DNA of 64,000 bases. It comes from an uncultured Pelagibacteraceae bacterium. GTDB taxonomy: Bacteria > Pseudomonadota > Alphaproteobacteria > Pelagibacterales > Pelagibacteraceae. Below the pieces are notes generated by a model, which ran no database searches, had not been told where the DNA came from, and was given only the letters and a program-made list of their open reading frames with translations. Below are positions 9,090 to 18,862 of the stretch, piece by piece (within the stretch, counting starts at the first letter, position 1; each line of letters starts with the position of its first letter). Where the stretch lies: positions 1-64,000 of the forward strand of contig CACJBQ010000001.1 in NCBI GenBank assembly GCA_902591695.1. Direction: 5' to 3'. The translations under genes were made by a program, and so were the position numbers.

Positions 9090-9497
9090 TCAAGAGCCCT
9101 TTAATCCTTTCTTAAGATATTTTTCGTTTAATTTACAATCTCTGTATCCTCTTTTAACTACATTTAAATATCTTTCAGTTGGAAATTTGAATGGTGATTT
9201 TTTTACCATTGTATAAGTCATGACTTTTTTTCCATAATAATAAAAGTAGTATTTTTTATAAAGAATTGGAAAATCTTCATATACATCTAATTTTTTTTCA
9301 TCACTTTTAGAAATTTCAAATAATGCTCCTGGAACAATGGAATTTTTTTTTGGTTCAATATCAGCAGCTCTATACTTGCTTCTAAAAGTTAATTTAAAAT
9401 CTTTTAAATTTATTTTTTTTAAAAAAATACTGTCTTTACATCTGCGTTTCATTTGAAAATGATGAAGATTACTACCATAAGCAAAATACAACATCAT
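9090..9497 (-). CDS. Gamma-glutamylcyclotransferase-like protein
   Basis: The 135-residue protein begins MMLYFAYGSNLHHFQMKRRC. The YFAYGSNL signature is the substrate-binding loop of the GGCT/AIG2-like fold, whose members release 5-oxoproline from gamma-glutamyl compounds. GALFEISKSDEKKLDVYEDFP matches the region that carries the catalytic Glu in that fold. Its ATG overlaps the stop of the upstream CinA-like gene (ATGA), so the two are translationally coupled. The exact substrate is not determined by the sequence. Confidence 0.8.
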   Translation of the reverse strand: MMLYFAYGSNLHHFQMKRRCKDSIFLKKINLKDFKLTFRSKYRAADIEPKKNSIVPGALFEISKSDEKKLDVYEDFPILYKKYYFYYYGKKVMTYTMVKKSPFKFPTERYLNVVKRGYRDCKLNEKYLKKGLKGS

Positions 9498-10243
9498 CTA
9501 TCAACCACCTCAATTTTTTTTTCATTCACAAATTTTAAAATTTGAGAATTACAATCATCTATTTTATTTTGATCTTCTGATCTAATTACTATTGAAACAC
9601 CTAATTTACCTGCGTGAAAAAAAGGATAGCTTCCTATCTCAACATCTTTATTATTATTTTGAACTTTTGTTAAAGAGTTGGCTATTTCACTTTCAACAGT
9701 TCTTAAACTGATTGTAAGACTTTTAATAGGTTTACCCCCTACTATTCTGTTAGTTAAACCACCTAACATTGATTTCAAAATAGAAGGGACTCCTGGTAAT
9801 GAAAATACATTTTCAACATTAAAACCTGGTGCACCACTTGTTGGATTTAAAATTAATTTTGCATTCTCTGGCATGTATGCCATTTTTTGTCTACCTTCAT
9901 TAAATTCACCTGGTTGGTAATAAGATTCTAAAATTTTAAATGCTTCTTTATGAACTTCGTATTTTATTCCAAATGCTTTTGAAACTGATTGTGCAGTAAT
10001 ATCATCATGAGTAGGTCCGATACCACCAGTTGTAAAAACATAATCATATGTTGATCGTAGTAAATTTAAAGTATCAACAATAAGATCTTCAACATCAGGT
10101 ATTACTCTAACTTCAGCAACATTGACACCGATTGAATTTAGCCAGATTGCTAAAGTAGATGTATTCGTGTCTTGAGTTCTGCCAGATAAAATTTCATTAC
10201 CTATTATTAAAATTGAAGCATTAACTTTTACTTTTTTATCCAT
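9494..10243 (-). CDS. CinA-like molybdopterin-binding-fold protein
   Basis: 249-residue protein with the MoCF-biosynthesis/CinA N-terminal fold: IGNEILSGRTQDTNTSTLA at residues about 14-32 and TTGGIGPTHDDITAQSVSKAFG near 73-94, then MPENAKLILNPTSGAPGF. It lacks the C-terminal nicotinamide-nucleotide deamidase domain of full CinA. Stand-alone proteins of this type are annotated as competence/damage-inducible proteins; their activity may be a nucleotide-sugar or ADP-ribose pyrophosphatase. It is divergent from sfsA and coupled to the GGCT-like gene. Confidence 0.82.
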   Translation of the reverse strand: MDKKVKVNASILIIGNEILSGRTQDTNTSTLAIWLNSIGVNVAEVRVIPDVEDLIVDTLNLLRSTYDYVFTTGGIGPTHDDITAQSVSKAFGIKYEVHKEAFKILESYYQPGEFNEGRQKMAYMPENAKLILNPTSGAPGFNVENVFSLPGVPSILKSMLGGLTNRIVGGKPIKSLTISLRTVESEIANSLTKVQNNNKDVEIGSYPFFHAGKLGVSIVIRSEDQNKIDDCNSQILKFVNEKKIEVVDR

Positions 10244-10263
10244 ATGAAATATATAGTTTACTA

Positions 10264-10962
10264 ATGGAATTTACCAAGTCTTTAATAAAAGGCAAACTAA
10301 TCAAACGTTATAAAAGGTTTTTTACTGACGTGAGACTGGGTAAAGAAATTGTCACAGCTCACTGTCCTAACACAGGATCAATGAAAGGATTGTTAGATGA
10401 AGGTAATGAAGTTTATTTACTTCCTAATAATGATCCGAAGCGAAAGCTTAAATATGGATTGGAAATTATTAAATCTAGAAAAAACTTAGTGGGTGTTAAT
10501 ACTCATATGGCAAATAGAATAGTTGAGCATGGGCTCAACAACAATCTTATAAATGAACTTAAAAATAATGACTCTATAAAACCAGAGGTTTTTTTTAATA
10601 AAGAAACTAGATTTGATTTTTTATTAGAAAAAAAGAGACAAAAAACCTTTATTGAAGTAAAAAATGTTACATTATTTAGAAATAAAGACACAGCAGAATT
10701 TCCAGATGCTCCAACAGCCAGAGGAATTAAGCATTTATTAACCCTTATTGATGCCATAAAAAAAAGTTATAAAACGTACTTAATATTTTTAGTTCAAATC
10801 CAAAATATGAAATATTTTAAAATAGCTAAAGATATAGACGAAGAATATTATAAAACCTATTTAATAGCTAAAAAAGCTGGTGTAAATTTTTTAGCTTATA
10901 GATGTGATATAAGTTCTAAAAAAATTTTTATAGACAAAAAATTAAAAATTATCGATGACTGA
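10264..10962 (+). CDS. sfsA: SfsA family protein
   Basis: 232 residues matching the SfsA family: GKLIKRYKRFFTDVRL at the N-terminus (OB-like part), TAHCPNTGSMKGLLDEGNEVYL, the nuclease-like core with EVKNVTLFRNKDTAEFPDAP, and TARGIKHLLTL. Acidic and lysine residues in the core resemble PD-(D/E)XK enzymes. SfsA was named for sugar fermentation stimulation in E. coli, but its real role is unclear. It overlaps map by 8 bases, so the two are co-expressed. Confidence 0.9.
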   Translation: MEFTKSLIKGKLIKRYKRFFTDVRLGKEIVTAHCPNTGSMKGLLDEGNEVYLLPNNDPKRKLKYGLEIIKSRKNLVGVNTHMANRIVEHGLNNNLINELKNNDSIKPEVFFNKETRFDFLLEKKRQKTFIEVKNVTLFRNKDTAEFPDAPTARGIKHLLTLIDAIKKSYKTYLIFLVQIQNMKYFKIAKDIDEEYYKTYLIAKKAGVNFLAYRCDISSKKIFIDKKLKIIDD

Positions 10963-11725
10963 TTATAAAGAGAAGTTTGAAAAAATGAGAGTTGCAGGAA
11001 ATTTAGCTGCAAGAACATTGGACATGTTAACTGAAAATATTAAAGAAGGCATCTCAACTGATTATATTGATAAGTTAGGATACGAATTTATAAGGGATAA
11101 TGGTGGGTACTCTGCTCCACTTTATTATAGAGGGTTTACAAAATCTTTATGTACATCCTTAAACCATGTTGTGTGTCATGGAATACCTTCTGATAGAATT
11201 TTAGAAGAAGGTGACGCTGTAAATGTTGATGTTACAGCAATCGTTGACGAACATTACGGTGACACAAGTAGAATGTTTTGTATTGGAAAAACTCCTGTTA
11301 AGTTAATGAATCTTATAGATGCTACTTACGAGTCTATGATGAGGGCAATTGAAATTTTAAAACCTGGAATTAAATTAGGAGATATTGGATATGAAATTCA
11401 ATCTTTTGTGGAAGAAAAAGGTTTTTCAGTTGTGAGAGATTTTTGTGGTCATGGAATTAGCACAACTTTTCACGAACCACCAAATATTCTGCATTATGGA
11501 ACTAAAAATTCTGGCATGGAACTTAGTCCTGGAATGACATTTACTATAGAACCAATGATTAATTCAGGTAAATATGATGTTAAAATGTTGAATGATGGGT
11601 GGACAGCTGTTACAAAAGATAAATCTTTATCTGCACAATTTGAACATACGTTAGGAATTACTGAAAATGGTTATGAAATCTTTACAGAATCTGCTAAAGG
11701 TTATTCAAAGCCTCCATACTTATAA
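10955..11725 (+). CDS. map: Methionine aminopeptidase type I
   Basis: Removes initiator methionine from nascent proteins. The 256-residue enzyme has the five dinuclear metal ligands in their normal settings: the first Asp in VNVDVTAIVDEHYGD, the second in HYGDTSRMF, the His in CGHGISTTFHEPPN, one Glu in FTIEPMI and the last Glu in AQFEHTLGI. SLNHVVCHGIPSD is also typical. The ATG at 10955 lies inside the 3' end of sfsA, and purB follows 3 bases after its stop. Confidence 0.97.
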   Translation: MTDYKEKFEKMRVAGNLAARTLDMLTENIKEGISTDYIDKLGYEFIRDNGGYSAPLYYRGFTKSLCTSLNHVVCHGIPSDRILEEGDAVNVDVTAIVDEHYGDTSRMFCIGKTPVKLMNLIDATYESMMRAIEILKPGIKLGDIGYEIQSFVEEKGFSVVRDFCGHGISTTFHEPPNILHYGTKNSGMELSPGMTFTIEPMINSGKYDVKMLNDGWTAVTKDKSLSAQFEHTLGITENGYEIFTESAKGYSKPPYL

Positions 11726-11728
11726 TTA

Positions 11729-13021
11729 ATGATTAAAAGATACTCGCGAAAAGAATTAACTGATATTTGGTCAGAAGAAAATAAATACAAAATCTGGTTA
11801 GATGTTGAAGTTGCAGCCGCTGAAGCAATGGAAAAAATTGGTCAAATTCCAAGGGGTGTTGCTTCAATCGTTAGAAAAAAAGCTAGAATTAATGTTAGCA
11901 GAATTCATAAAATAGAATCTGAGGTAAAACACGACGTAATAGCATTTCTTACCTCTATAACTGAAAAAGCTGGAATTAAAGCACGCTACTTACATCAAGG
12001 AATGACATCATCAGATGTTTTGGATACTAGTTTTAATATTCAATTAGTTCAATCAGGTAAAATCATTTTAAAAGATATAGATCAAATTTTAAAAGTTTTA
12101 AAAAGACAAGCCAAAAAATATAAATTTACACCGTGTATGGGAAGAAGCCATGGTATACATGCTGAACCAATTACTTTTGGATTAAAATTAGCTTCTTTTT
12201 ACGAAGAATTTAAAAGAAATAGAAAAAGACTAAAAGATGCGATCGATGAAGTATCAACATGTGCAATATCTGGCGCTGTTGGAACATTTGCTAACATTAA
12301 TCCAAATGTTGAAAAACATGTAGCAAAAAAATTAGGTCTAAAAGTTGAGCCAATTTCAACACAAGTAATTCCAAGAGATAGACATGCATTTTATTTTTCT
12401 ATTTTAGGTATTATTGCAGGATCTATTGAAAGAGTAGCAGTTGAAATAAGACACCTACAAAGAACTGAAGTTTATGAACTACAAGAATATTTCTCTAAAA
12501 ATCAAAAAGGCTCATCAGCAATGCCACACAAAAAAAATCCAATATTAAGTGAAAATTTAACTGGCTTAGCTAGAATGGTAAGAAGTGCAGTTATCCCAGC
12601 TCTTGAAAACATAGCACTTTGGCATGAAAGAGATATTTCTCACTCAAGTGTTGAAAGAAATATTGGACCAGATGCTAATATAACAATTGATTTTGCATTA
12701 GTTAGACTTGCAAATATCTTAGATAACATGATTATTTATCCAAAAAAAATGCTTGAAAACTTAAATTTAACTAGAGGTTTAATTTTTTCTCAAGAAGTAA
12801 TGCTGGAGTTAACTAAGACAGGTCTAAGCAGAGAAAAATCATACAAGATGGTACAATCATATGCAAAAAAATGTTTTGTAGAAAATTTAAATTTAATTGA
12901 CGTCATTTCATCTGATAAATTTATAATGAGTAAAATTTCACCTAAAAAACTAAATTCTATATTTAATTATTCTAAACACTTTAAAAATGTAAATTTTATC
13001 TTTAGAAGAGTTTTTAAATAA
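11729..13021 (+). CDS. purB: Adenylosuccinate lyase
   Basis: Acts twice in purine synthesis, releasing fumarate from SAICAR and from adenylosuccinate. The 430-residue enzyme has the fumarase/aspartase superfamily features: [12 protein letters not shown], the catalytic-His block RSHGIHAEP, and the signature [21 protein letters not shown] with the mobile catalytic loop. Length is normal. It opens a gapless run of purine genes; purC begins at the last base of the purB stop. Confidence 0.97.
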   Translation: MIKRYSRKELTDIWSEENKYKIWLDVEVAAAEAMEKIGQIPRGVASIVRKKARINVSRIHKIESEVKHDVIAFLTSITEKAGIKARYLHQGMTSSDVLDTSFNIQLVQSGKIILKDIDQILKVLKRQAKKYKFTPCMGRSHGIHAEPITFGLKLASFYEEFKRNRKRLKDAIDEVSTCAISGAVGTFANINPNVEKHVAKKLGLKVEPISTQVIPRDRHAFYFSILGIIAGSIERVAVEIRHLQRTEVYELQEYFSKNQKGSSAMPHKKNPILSENLTGLARMVRSAVIPALENIALWHERDISHSSVERNIGPDANITIDFALVRLANILDNMIIYPKKMLENLNLTRGLIFSQEVMLELTKTGLSREKSYKMVQSYAKKCFVENLNLIDVISSDKFIMSKISPKKLNSIFNYSKHFKNVNFIFRRVFK

Positions 13022-13806
13022 TGAAAAAAGGTAAAAAATTATACGAAGGAAAAGCCAAGATCATATATGCAACAAATGATAAAAACTTAGTTATCCAATA
13101 TTTTAAGGATGACGCAACTGCATTTAATAATCAAAAAAAAACTACAATTGAGGGTAAAGGTGTTCTAAACAATAGAATTTCAGAACATATACTTTCAAAC
13201 CTCTCTCAAATAGGAATCAAAAATCATTTAGTTAAAAGATTAAATATGCGTGAGCAAATTATAAAGCTTGTAGAAATAATTCCGATAGAATTTATTGTGA
13301 GAAATGTTGCAACAGGTTCGATTACTAAAAGATTGGGCATTGAGGATGGTACTGTTTTAAAAGAACCTCTAATTGAATACTGCTTAAAAGATGACAAGCT
13401 TGGAGATCCATTAATATCCGAAGAGCATATTTTAGCATTTGATTGGGCATCAAAAATAGAAATAGATAAAGTTAAAAAAATGATTTTAAGAATTAATGAT
13501 TTTATGATTGGGATGTTTAGAGGTGTTGGAATTAAACTTATCGATTTTAAATTAGAATTTGGGAGAGTTAAAATTGATGGAAAAAATGAAGTTATTTTGG
13601 CAGATGAGATTAGTCCTGATACTTGTAGATTGTGGGACAGTATTACAGAAAAAAAATTAGATAAAGATAGGTTTAGAAAAGATCTGGGTGATTTAATTCC
13701 TGCATATACTGAGGTTGCTAAAAGATTAGGTATACTTCATGAACAATCTAATGTTTCAGCAGTAAATGTAACTAAATTATCTTCAGTTAAAAGAAAGAAA
13801 AAATGA
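13021..13806 (+). CDS. purC: SAICAR synthetase
   Basis: Ligates aspartate to CAIR using ATP. The 261-residue protein starts [19 protein letters not shown], the typical nucleotide-binding start of PurC, and has the family blocks [19 protein letters not shown] and [15 protein letters not shown]. The basic last ten residues (VKRKKK-like) are probably just the AT-rich genome's lysine bias. It overlaps purB by one base and purS by four. Confidence 0.97.
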   Translation: MKKGKKLYEGKAKIIYATNDKNLVIQYFKDDATAFNNQKKTTIEGKGVLNNRISEHILSNLSQIGIKNHLVKRLNMREQIIKLVEIIPIEFIVRNVATGSITKRLGIEDGTVLKEPLIEYCLKDDKLGDPLISEEHILAFDWASKIEIDKVKKMILRINDFMIGMFRGVGIKLIDFKLEFGRVKIDGKNEVILADEISPDTCRLWDSITEKKLDKDRFRKDLGDLIPAYTEVAKRLGILHEQSNVSAVNVTKLSSVKRKKK

Positions 13807-14045
13807 AAATTTCTGTAATCATTACTCTAAAAAAGGATGTACTTGATCCACAAGGAAAAGTTATTCATCAAACACTGGATGGAATGGGTTTTCAGGACAT
13901 TAATGAAGTTAGACAAGGTAAATATTTTGAAATAGATACTAAAGAAACTGATAACGACAAAGCAAAAGCAAAAGTTGAAGAAATGTGTAAAAAACTTTTG
14001 GCAAATCTTGTAATTGAAAATTATAAAATTATTGATCCAAAGTAA
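13803..14045 (+). CDS. purS: Phosphoribosylformylglycinamidine synthase subunit PurS
   Basis: Small structural subunit of the three-part FGAM synthase; its dimer bridges PurQ and PurL. At 80 residues it matches the family, with [18 protein letters not shown] and [10 protein letters not shown]. Its ATGA overlap with purC and the 3-base gap to purQ imply coupled expression. Its presence fits the short PurL downstream. Confidence 0.95.
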   Translation: MKISVIITLKKDVLDPQGKVIHQTLDGMGFQDINEVRQGKYFEIDTKETDNDKAKAKVEEMCKKLLANLVIENYKIIDPK

Positions 14046-14048
14046 TTA

Positions 14049-14732
14049 ATGAAATCATCAGTTATTACTTTTCCAGGTTCAAATTGTGACAGAGACATGG
14101 ATGTTGCTCTTAAAAAATTTGGATTTAAAAATAAAATGGTTTGGCATGCTGATGCTGAATTACCAAAAAGTGATTTGGTTGTATTGCCAGGTGGTTTTTC
14201 ATATGGGGACTACTTAAGATGTGGAAGTATGGCATCTAAATCAAAAATAATGCAGTCAGTAATTAATTTTGCAAATTCAGGAGGTATGGTTATGGGTATC
14301 TGTAATGGATTTCAAATATTAGTGGAAACTGGTTTAGTTCCAGGTGTTTTGCTTAGAAATAAATATTTAGAATTTATTTGTAAAAATGTTTTTGTAAAAA
14401 TTAATGATAAAAAAAATAAATATTTTAAAAATGTTGATAACGAAGTTTTAGAATTTCATATCGCTCATAATGAAGGAAATTATTTTTGTACCAATGATCA
14501 ATTAAAAAAAATTGAAGATAATAATCAAATAGCTATTAACTATTGTGATGAAAATGGAAAAATAGAAGATCAATATAACCCTAATGGATCCTTAAAAAAT
14601 ATTGCAGGTATATTTAATAAAGAAAAAAATGTTCTAGGAATGATGCCCCACCCTGAAAGAATGATTGATACATCTTTATCAGGTGAGGATGGATCATTAT
14701 TTTTTAAAAACTTAATAAATAACTTAAAATGA
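14049..14732 (+). CDS. purQ: FGAM synthase glutaminase subunit PurQ
   Basis: Class I glutamine amidotransferase that supplies ammonia to PurL. The 227-residue protein has the nucleophile elbow GICNGFQIL with Cys85, the oxyanion region LPGGFSYGDYLRCG, and the His-Glu part of the triad in MMPHPERM. It begins FPGSNCDRD, typical of PurQ. It overlaps purL through ATGA. Confidence 0.97.
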   Translation: MKSSVITFPGSNCDRDMDVALKKFGFKNKMVWHADAELPKSDLVVLPGGFSYGDYLRCGSMASKSKIMQSVINFANSGGMVMGICNGFQILVETGLVPGVLLRNKYLEFICKNVFVKINDKKNKYFKNVDNEVLEFHIAHNEGNYFCTNDQLKKIEDNNQIAINYCDENGKIEDQYNPNGSLKNIAGIFNKEKNVLGMMPHPERMIDTSLSGEDGSLFFKNLINNLK

Positions 14733-16921
14733 TTGTAAACGAACAAGCAGCAGTTGATCACGGTTTAAAGAAAGATGAATACGCTAAAATTTGTGAGCTA
14801 TTAAAGAGAACTCCCAATATCACAGAGCTAGGTATTTTTTCTGCAATGTGGAATGAACATTGTTCTTATAAATCATCAAGATTACACCTAAAAAAACTAC
14901 CTACTAAAGGAAAGAAAGTTATTCAAGGTCCTGGAGAAAACGCTGGTGTTATCGATATTGAGGATAATGATGCGATAGTTTTTAAAATAGAAAGTCACAA
15001 TCACCCTTCATTTATTGAACCATATCAAGGTGCTGCTACTGGTGTTGGAGGAATAATGAGAGATGTATTTACAATGGGCGCAAGACCAATAGCTAACTTG
15101 AACTCCATTCATTTTGGGTCACCACAAAATAAAAAAACAAAAAATTTATTAAGAGGTGTTGTTCATGGCATAGGCGGTTATGGAAACTGCATGGGTGTTC
15201 CAACAATAGCTGGACAAACAAGCTTTGATAGCTCGTATAACGGAAATATTTTGGTTAACGCTATGACATTGGGATTAGTCAAAAAAGATAAGATTTTTTA
15301 TTCTAAAGCTGCTGGTTTAAATAAACCTGTCATTTATGTAGGGTCTAAAACAGGGAGAGATGGAATTCATGGAGCAAGTATGGCTTCAGCTAGTTTTGAT
15401 GAAAAAATTGAGGAAAAAAAGCCAACAGTTCAAGTTGGAGATCCATTTACTGAAAAACTTTTACTAGAAGCTTGTCTAGAGTTAATGGCAGGAGACTCAA
15501 TTATAGCCATTCAAGATATGGGTGCTGCAGGATTAACTTCTTCAAGTATTGAAATGGCTTCAAAAGGAAACCTCGGAATTGAAATAAATTTAAATAAAGT
15601 GCCATGCAGAGAAACCAAAATGACACCATACGAAATTATGCTCTCTGAGAGCCAAGAAAGAATGCTGATTGTTTTAGAAAACGGCAAAGAAGAACAAGCA
15701 AAAAAAATATTTGATAAATGGAATTTAGATTTTGCGGTAATTGGAAAAACGACTAAGTCAAAAAAAATAGAACTCTATTTTAATGAAGAAAAAGTTGCAG
15801 ACATACCTGTTAATACATTAGTTGAAAACTCTCCTATGTATGATCGAAAATGGAAAAAAGCAAAGTTACCTAAAAAAAATAAAATTAAAAAAGAAGATCT
15901 TAAGCATTTAAAAATTATTGATGTTCTAAAAAAAATTTTAGCAAATCCAAATGTATGCAGCAAAGAATGGATTTGGCAACAATATGATCATACTGTAATG
16001 GGTGACACTATACAGAAGCCAGGCGGAGACTCAGGGGTTGTAAGAGTTCATGGCACAGATAAAGCTGTAGCTGCTTCGGTAGATTCCTCTGCAATTTATT
16101 GTTGGGCTCACCCTTTAACTGGTGGAAAGCAAGTAGTTTGTGAAAGTTTTAGAAATCTTATATCTGTTGGCGCAAAACCTATTGCTATCACGAATTGTTT
16201 AAATTTTGGTAGTCCTGAAAATGAAGAAAACATGGGTGAGTTTGTTGAATGTGTTCAAGGTATTAGTGAAGCTAGCGAATATTTAAAATTCCCAGTAGTT
16301 TCTGGAAATGTATCTTTCTACAACCAAACAAAAGAAGAAGGTATAAAACCTACGCCTGCAATTGGTGGGGTTGGGTTAATCAAGAATTATCAGAATATGA
16401 TCACTATGGATTTTAAAGAAGTTAATAATTTAGTTTTGGTGATTGGAAAAACCGAGGGACATATTGATCAAAGTTTATTTGCAAGAAATATTTTAGATGA
16501 AAAAAATGGACCTCCACCTGAGGTAAATCTATTTAATGAAAAAAATAATGGAGAAACTTTACTCAAATTAATTGATAATAATTTAATAAAAAGTGCTCAT
16601 GATGTTTCTTTAGGAGGTATAATTACTGCAGTATCAAAAATGTGTATTAAGGGAAAAAAAGGAATAAATATTAAAAAACCCAAATATCTAATTAATGAAA
16701 TAGAATACTTTTTTGCTGAGGATCAAGGTAGATATATTATAGAAATAAACAAAAAAGATTTTAAAAAAGTAGCTGATATATTGCATAAAAATGCAGTCCA
16801 TTTCGATGAACTTGGTACAATTAATGAAAATGAACTATATATTAATGATAAGACAAAAGTTACAATTGACGAACTATCAACTTCTAATAAAAGTTGGCTT
16901 ACAAACTATATGAGTAAATAA
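14729..16921 (+). CDS. purL: FGAM synthase large subunit PurL (small type)
   Basis: ATP-dependent conversion of FGAR to FGAM. The product is 730 residues, the short PurL that needs separate PurS and PurQ, unlike the 1,300-residue gammaproteobacterial fusion. Visible blocks include MWNEHCSYKSS, the ATP/metal region KIESHNHPSFIEPYQGAATG, and GDSGVVRVHG at the second AIRS-like half. It ends one base into bolA. All four dedicated genes purC, S, Q and L are contiguous, so FGAM-to-SAICAR flux lacks only the intervening steps encoded elsewhere. Confidence 0.97.
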   Translation: MIVNEQAAVDHGLKKDEYAKICELLKRTPNITELGIFSAMWNEHCSYKSSRLHLKKLPTKGKKVIQGPGENAGVIDIEDNDAIVFKIESHNHPSFIEPYQGAATGVGGIMRDVFTMGARPIANLNSIHFGSPQNKKTKNLLRGVVHGIGGYGNCMGVPTIAGQTSFDSSYNGNILVNAMTLGLVKKDKIFYSKAAGLNKPVIYVGSKTGRDGIHGASMASASFDEKIEEKKPTVQVGDPFTEKLLLEACLELMAGDSIIAIQDMGAAGLTSSSIEMASKGNLGIEINLNKVPCRETKMTPYEIMLSESQERMLIVLENGKEEQAKKIFDKWNLDFAVIGKTTKSKKIELYFNEEKVADIPVNTLVENSPMYDRKWKKAKLPKKNKIKKEDLKHLKIIDVLKKILANPNVCSKEWIWQQYDHTVMGDTIQKPGGDSGVVRVHGTDKAVAASVDSSAIYCWAHPLTGGKQVVCESFRNLISVGAKPIAITNCLNFGSPENEENMGEFVECVQGISEASEYLKFPVVSGNVSFYNQTKEEGIKPTPAIGGVGLIKNYQNMITMDFKEVNNLVLVIGKTEGHIDQSLFARNILDEKNGPPPEVNLFNEKNNGETLLKLIDNNLIKSAHDVSLGGIITAVSKMCIKGKKGINIKKPKYLINEIEYFFAEDQGRYIIEINKKDFKKVADILHKNAVHFDELGTINENELYINDKTKVTIDELSTSNKSWLTNYMSK

Positions 16922-17151
16922 TGGCGATGGATTTAAAAGAAATTGAGAATTTTATAAAAGAGGCAATGCCAGATGCAATTGTTGAAATACAAGATTTAGC
17001 AGGTGATGGAAATCATTATTCAGCTACTGTTACCTCGTCTCAATTTTCTGGAAAAAGTAAAATTGAGCAACATAAAATGGTTTACAATTCATTAAAAGGT
17101 AGAATGGGCAATGAACTGCATGCATTAGCAATTAAAACAAAGGAGAGTTAA
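16921..17151 (+). CDS. BolA family protein
   Basis: 76-residue BolA/IbaG-like protein (LKEIENFIKEAMPDAIVEIQDLAGDGNHYSA, with a conserved His in HKMVYNSLKG and a C-terminal HALAIKT). BolA proteins pair with monothiol glutaredoxins to hold [2Fe-2S] clusters, and the next gene, starting at the following base, is exactly such a glutaredoxin. The pair rides at the end of the purine operon, overlapping purL by one base. The linkage supports an iron-sulfur trafficking or iron-sensing role. Confidence 0.92.
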   Translation: MAMDLKEIENFIKEAMPDAIVEIQDLAGDGNHYSATVTSSQFSGKSKIEQHKMVYNSLKGRMGNELHALAIKTKES

Positions 17152-17490
17152 ATGGATCAACAAACAAACGATTTAATAAAAAATGAAATTGAAAACAACG
17201 AAGTATGTCTGTTTATGAAAGGCACACCTGACGCTCCACAATGTGGGTTTTCAATGGCTACTTCAAATATTTTAAAAATCCTAGAAGTAAATTTTAAAGG
17301 AGTAAATGTTTTAGAAAATCAAAATTTAAGAGAGGGTATTAAAGTTTTTAGTGATTGGCCAACCATCCCACAACTTTATGTTAAAAATGAATTTATTGGT
17401 GGATGTGATATCGTTAAAGAAATGTATGAAAGTGGTGAATTGGCAAAACTTTTTGAAAGTAAAAATATAAATTTTAAAGCTAAAAGTTAA
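17152..17490 (+). CDS. grxD: Monothiol glutaredoxin (Grx4/GrxD type)
   Basis: 112-residue monothiol glutaredoxin with the CGFS active site at 31-34, KGTPDAPQ before it, and the glutathione-binding TIPQLYVKNEFIGGCDIV later. This class binds a [2Fe-2S] cluster as a homodimer or with BolA rather than acting as a dithiol reductant. It directly follows the bolA-like gene. Its stop codon abuts the rpsD stop codon from the opposite strand with no base between. Confidence 0.95.
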   Translation: MDQQTNDLIKNEIENNEVCLFMKGTPDAPQCGFSMATSNILKILEVNFKGVNVLENQNLREGIKVFSDWPTIPQLYVKNEFIGGCDIVKEMYESGELAKLFESKNINFKAKS

Positions 17491-18108
17491 TTATCTAGAA
17501 TAATATTCAATCACCAGATTAGGCTCCATAACAATTGGATATGGAACTTCTTCAAACTTTGGAACTCTAACAAACTTTAATTTTTTGTTTTTTTCATCCA
17601 TCTGAATATATTCTGGAGTTTCTCTTTCTTTATTAGCAAGAGCAATATCAATTATTGCAAGTTGTTTAGATTTATCTCTTATCTCAATTGAATCTTCTTC
17701 TCTAACTAAATAACTTCCAATATTTACTTTTTTACCATTTACTTTCACATGGCCATGATTGATTAATTGTCTAGCTGAAAAAATTGTTGTTGCAAATTTT
17801 GCTCTATAGATAACGGCATCCAATCTTCTTTCAAGAAGGCCAATTAAATTTTCTCCAGTATCACCTTTAAGCATTACCGCTTTTTTGTAAATATTTCTAA
17901 ACTGTCTCTCGTTAATGTTGCCGTAATATGCTTTTAATTTTTGTTTAGCTTGAAGCTGTATTCCATAATCAGATGGCTTTGATGTTTTTGTTTGACCATG
18001 TTGTCCTGGTCCGTAAGCTCTAGTATTAAAAGGACTTTTAGGTCTTCCCCAAAGGTTAACTTTTAATCTTCTGTCTACTTTATGTTTAGAGTTTAATCTT
18101 TTTGTCAT
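17491..18108 (-). CDS. rpsD: 30S ribosomal protein S4
   Basis: Primary 16S rRNA-binding protein, 205 residues, normal length. It has [19 protein letters not shown], which replaces the zinc-finger-type N-terminus of some S4 proteins, and the S4 RNA-binding domain [19 protein letters not shown] with [17 protein letters not shown]. It stands alone here rather than in the alpha operon, a common place in Alphaproteobacteria. It converges on grxD with zero spacing. Confidence 0.98.
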   Translation of the reverse strand: MTKRLNSKHKVDRRLKVNLWGRPKSPFNTRAYGPGQHGQTKTSKPSDYGIQLQAKQKLKAYYGNINERQFRNIYKKAVMLKGDTGENLIGLLERRLDAVIYRAKFATTIFSARQLINHGHVKVNGKKVNIGSYLVREEDSIEIRDKSKQLAIIDIALANKERETPEYIQMDEKNKKLKFVRVPKFEEVPYPIVMEPNLVIEYYSR

Positions 18109-18148
18109 TTGATAGTGGGCTTTATAAACTTACTCATCATTTTGTCAA

Positions 18149-18862
18149 TCAACGTTTTTTACCTAAACTTGCAAATACTCCTGATAAAATACGTGTTTCT
18201 TTGGTTGATAATTCCATCCTATAAAAAATATTCCTCAAGTTTTCAAGCATAATCGGTTTCTTCTCTTTTGATTTAAAAAAATTAATCTCTTCAAGATTCT
18301 GTATACAGAGTTTTGCCATAGCAACTATTTCTTTTTTAGATGCTGATTTAACTTTATTTGATTTCTTAAAAGAAGATGTTTTTGAATTAATTATGCTTGA
18401 TAGATATTGAGCAATTATTATCAAGCTGTGAGATAGATTTAATGATTTAAAATCAGAATTAGTCGGAATTTGGAGAGCATAATTAGCATAGCTCATTTCA
18501 TTATTTGATAGACCAGACGCTTCTGAGCCAAATAAAAAAGCTATTTTCTTTTTATAATTTATTTTTTTTAAATCTTCTAATTGTATGTGTTTAATATTTT
18601 TATTTCTAAATCGTGCTGATGTTGCAATTACAATATCAATATTTTTTAAAGGTTTTTCTAAATTTTCAAAATTTTTTGCCTTATTAATTATATTTTTTGC
18701 TCCTACAGAGGTTGCTAAAATTTTATCATTTGGAAATATTGGTTTGGGGTCAATAACAATAAGTTTATTAAAATTAAAATTTTTTATTCCTCTTGCACAT
18801 GCTCCTATATTTTCTGAGAGTTGAGGTTTGTGTAAAATGAAAGAAATATTATTAACAGACAT
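18149..18862 (-). CDS. trmJ: TrmJ-like tRNA/rRNA 2'-O-methyltransferase (SPOUT)
   Basis: 237-residue SpoU-class methyltransferase with motif 1 ENIGACARGIKNFNF, motif 2 AFLFGSEASGLSNNE and motif 3 SLNLSHSLIIIAQYL, followed by a C-terminal helical extension as in TrmJ. TrmJ methylates position 32 in the tRNA anticodon loop; the subfamily call rests on the N-terminal catalytic domain order and C-terminal extension. Its start overlaps the DUF1989 stop by one base, so it closes the cysS-cimA-DUF1989-trmJ operon. Confidence 0.85.
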   Translation of the reverse strand: MSVNNISFILHKPQLSENIGACARGIKNFNFNKLIVIDPKPIFPNDKILATSVGAKNIINKAKNFENLEKPLKNIDIVIATSARFRNKNIKHIQLEDLKKINYKKKIAFLFGSEASGLSNNEMSYANYALQIPTNSDFKSLNLSHSLIIIAQYLSSIINSKTSSFKKSNKVKSASKKEIVAMAKLCIQNLEEINFFKSKEKKPIMLENLRNIFYRMELSTKETRILSGVFASLGKKR

